In this document: one piece after another, positions 6,163-8,000 of the stretch | Layout: each line of letters opens with the position of its first letter | How positions within the stretch are numbered: the stretch's first letter is position 1 | Source of the DNA: Boseongicola sp. SB0662_bin_57 | Lineage (GTDB): Bacteria > Pseudomonadota > Alphaproteobacteria > Rhodobacterales > Rhodobacteraceae | Assembly: GCA_009839535.1 (NCBI GenBank) | Contig: VXPN01000014.1 | Location: 1 to 8,000, forward strand | Reading direction: 5' to 3' | DNA: 8,000 nucleotides | Position numbers and translations under genes: made by a program | The notes under the pieces: generated by a model | Seen by the model: the letters and a program-made list of their open reading frames with translations, nothing else | Database searches by the model: none | What the model was told of the DNA's origin: nothing

Positions 6163-6753
6163 CTACGCCAGTTCCCTGGCGCTGGAGATCACCTTGCCAA
6201 GCAGCCCGTACTTGATGGCCTGGTCGGTGTTGAGCCAGAAGTCACGCCCGGTGTCGCCTGCGATCTTCTTGGTGGTCTGCCCTGTCGCCTCCGAAAAGAT
6301 GCGGTGGAACCGCTCACGCATGATCCGGATCTGCTCGGCCTGAATCTGTATGTCCGAAACCGATCCGCCGATCCCGCCACGGGGCTCGTGCAGCAGAAAG
6401 CGCGTGTTCGGAAGGCAGAAGCGGTTGTTTCTCTTCGCCGCGACGAAGATCAGCGCGCCTGCGGACGCAACCCAGCCGGAACCGATCGTCCGAACCGTGG
6501 GCCCGATGAACTTGATCATGTCGTGGACCATGTCGCCCGACTCCACGTGTCCGCCCGGCGACGATATGAAGACGTTTATCGGGTCGTCGCCGTCCTCGGC
6601 CAAGGCGATGAGCCGGGTTGCGACCCGGTTTGCCAGCCCGTCATTGATTTCGCCGGTGATCAGGACATTGCGCGACTTGAAGAAGAGCTCTGAAGCCCTG
6701 TCGCGCATTGTGTCGTCACGATCCTTGCGGTCGCTTTTGTCGCCGGGCATCAT
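6163..6753 (-). CDS. ClpP-family serine protease (non-canonical ClpP paralogue, S14)
   Basis: This 196-residue protein has the ClpP fold and an intact Ser-His-Asp triad: S97 in GWVASAGA, H122 in LLHEPRGG, and D171 in GRDFWLN. The oligomer and substrate-groove motif SPGGHV is at 65-70. It is probably a cytosolic, barrel-forming peptidase that works with a Clp-type unfoldase. It differs from housekeeping ClpP: the N-terminus is charged (MMPGDKSDRKDRDD) and lacks the RGERxxDIYSRLL signature of the axial pore. The nucleophile motif is ASAG rather than ASMG. No tig or clpX is adjacent, so this is likely the second ClpP paralogue found in many alphaproteobacteria. The start at 6753 is the first of two tandem ATGs, with GAGGGA five bases upstream. 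Its neighbours on the same strand are adh (119 bases upstream) and mbfA (211 bases downstream). Confidence 0.9.
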   Translation of the reverse strand: MMPGDKSDRKDRDDTMRDRASELFFKSRNVLITGEINDGLANRVATRLIALAEDGDDPINVFISSPGGHVESGDMVHDMIKFIGPTVRTIGSGWVASAGALIFVAAKRNNRFCLPNTRFLLHEPRGGIGGSVSDIQIQAEQIRIMRERFHRIFSEATGQTTKKIAGDTGRDFWLNTDQAIKYGLLGKVISSARELA

Positions 6754-6872
6754 GGTCGTCCCTCAAGTGATTTTGCGGAATGTCGTTGCTGATGCGGCGA
6801 AAGACAAGGCCAATCGCAGTGCGCGTCACCGCGTCACCTTGCTGCATGCAATTTGGTTCTCCTGCAGTCGGA
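6754..6872. other. intergenic region between adh and the clpP-like gene
   Basis: These 119 bases hold the clpP-like ribosome binding site (GAGGGA, minus strand), a tandem 8-base repeat GCGTCACC (6823-6830 and 6831-6838), and the palindrome TGCATGCA (6843-6850). No clear terminator for adh is visible. A TTGTCT-N17-GACATT arrangement on the minus strand is too weak to call as a promoter. Confidence 0.4.
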
Positions 6873-7985
<1,113 letters not shown>

Positions 7986-8000
7986 CCCTTGGCTCTCCCT

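Noticed and set aside
6052..6693. 213-codon plus-strand frame opposite the clpP-like gene
   Set aside because: The minus-strand frame has the full ClpP triad; this one is Arg/Pro-rich and shows no recognisable fold.
6754..6820. Possible heat-shock or sigma-70 promoter for the clpP-like gene (TTGTCT-N17-GACATT, minus strand)
   Set aside because: The -10 matches only three of six consensus bases, and the RpoH pattern is not convincing by eye.
6823..6838. Tandem GCGTCACC repeat
   Set aside because: Only two 8-base units; consistent with chance in GC-rich DNA.

Overview
The window looks like an ordinary chromosomal stretch of a GC-rich alphaproteobacterium, most likely Rhodobacterales-like. The evidence is the high G+C with strong G/C third-position bias, a ferritin–VIT1 (MbfA-type) protein, a second ClpP-type protease lacking the usual N-terminal signature, a glutathione-dependent formaldehyde dehydrogenase, and miaB followed by phoH. 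The taxon is inferred from protein character and gene content, not from a marker gene.

Layout. Positions 1-641 (+) hold the C-terminal part of a D-2-hydroxyacid dehydrogenase (glyoxylate/hydroxypyruvate reductase type) cut by the window edge. Positions 736-1944 (+) hold an MFS transporter. After a 237-base gap with a possible promoter comes miaB (2182-3495, +), the tRNA methylthiotransferase. A 284-base gap with a terminator-like hairpin follows, then a PhoH-family ATPase (3780-4790, +) read from a TTG start. A strong 12-bp hairpin at 4928-4957 separates phoH from the convergent minus-strand genes: mbfA (4974-5951), a ClpP-like serine protease (6163-6753), and a class III alcohol dehydrogenase (6873-7985). 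All three minus-strand genes are complete. The start of the last one lies 15 bases inside the right edge.

How the genes work together. MiaB and PhoH belong to the conserved alphaproteobacterial miaB-phoH-ybeY-corC/tlyC-lnt neighbourhood (tRNA modification and RNA metabolism), but the cluster stops after phoH here: ybeY is not in the window. The minus-strand genes read as stress and detoxification functions: iron export and storage, proteolysis, and formaldehyde/S-nitrosoglutathione oxidation. The 119-base and 211-base gaps between them argue for separate or loosely coupled transcription.

I found no mobile element, CRISPR array, tRNA/rRNA, or sign of a defence or other novel multi-gene system. 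The points most worth a second look are the non-canonical residue at the catalytic Glu position of the hydroxyacid dehydrogenase, the broken phoH-ybeY linkage, the divergent stand-alone ClpP, and a competing-hairpin arrangement in the phoH/mbfA gap.
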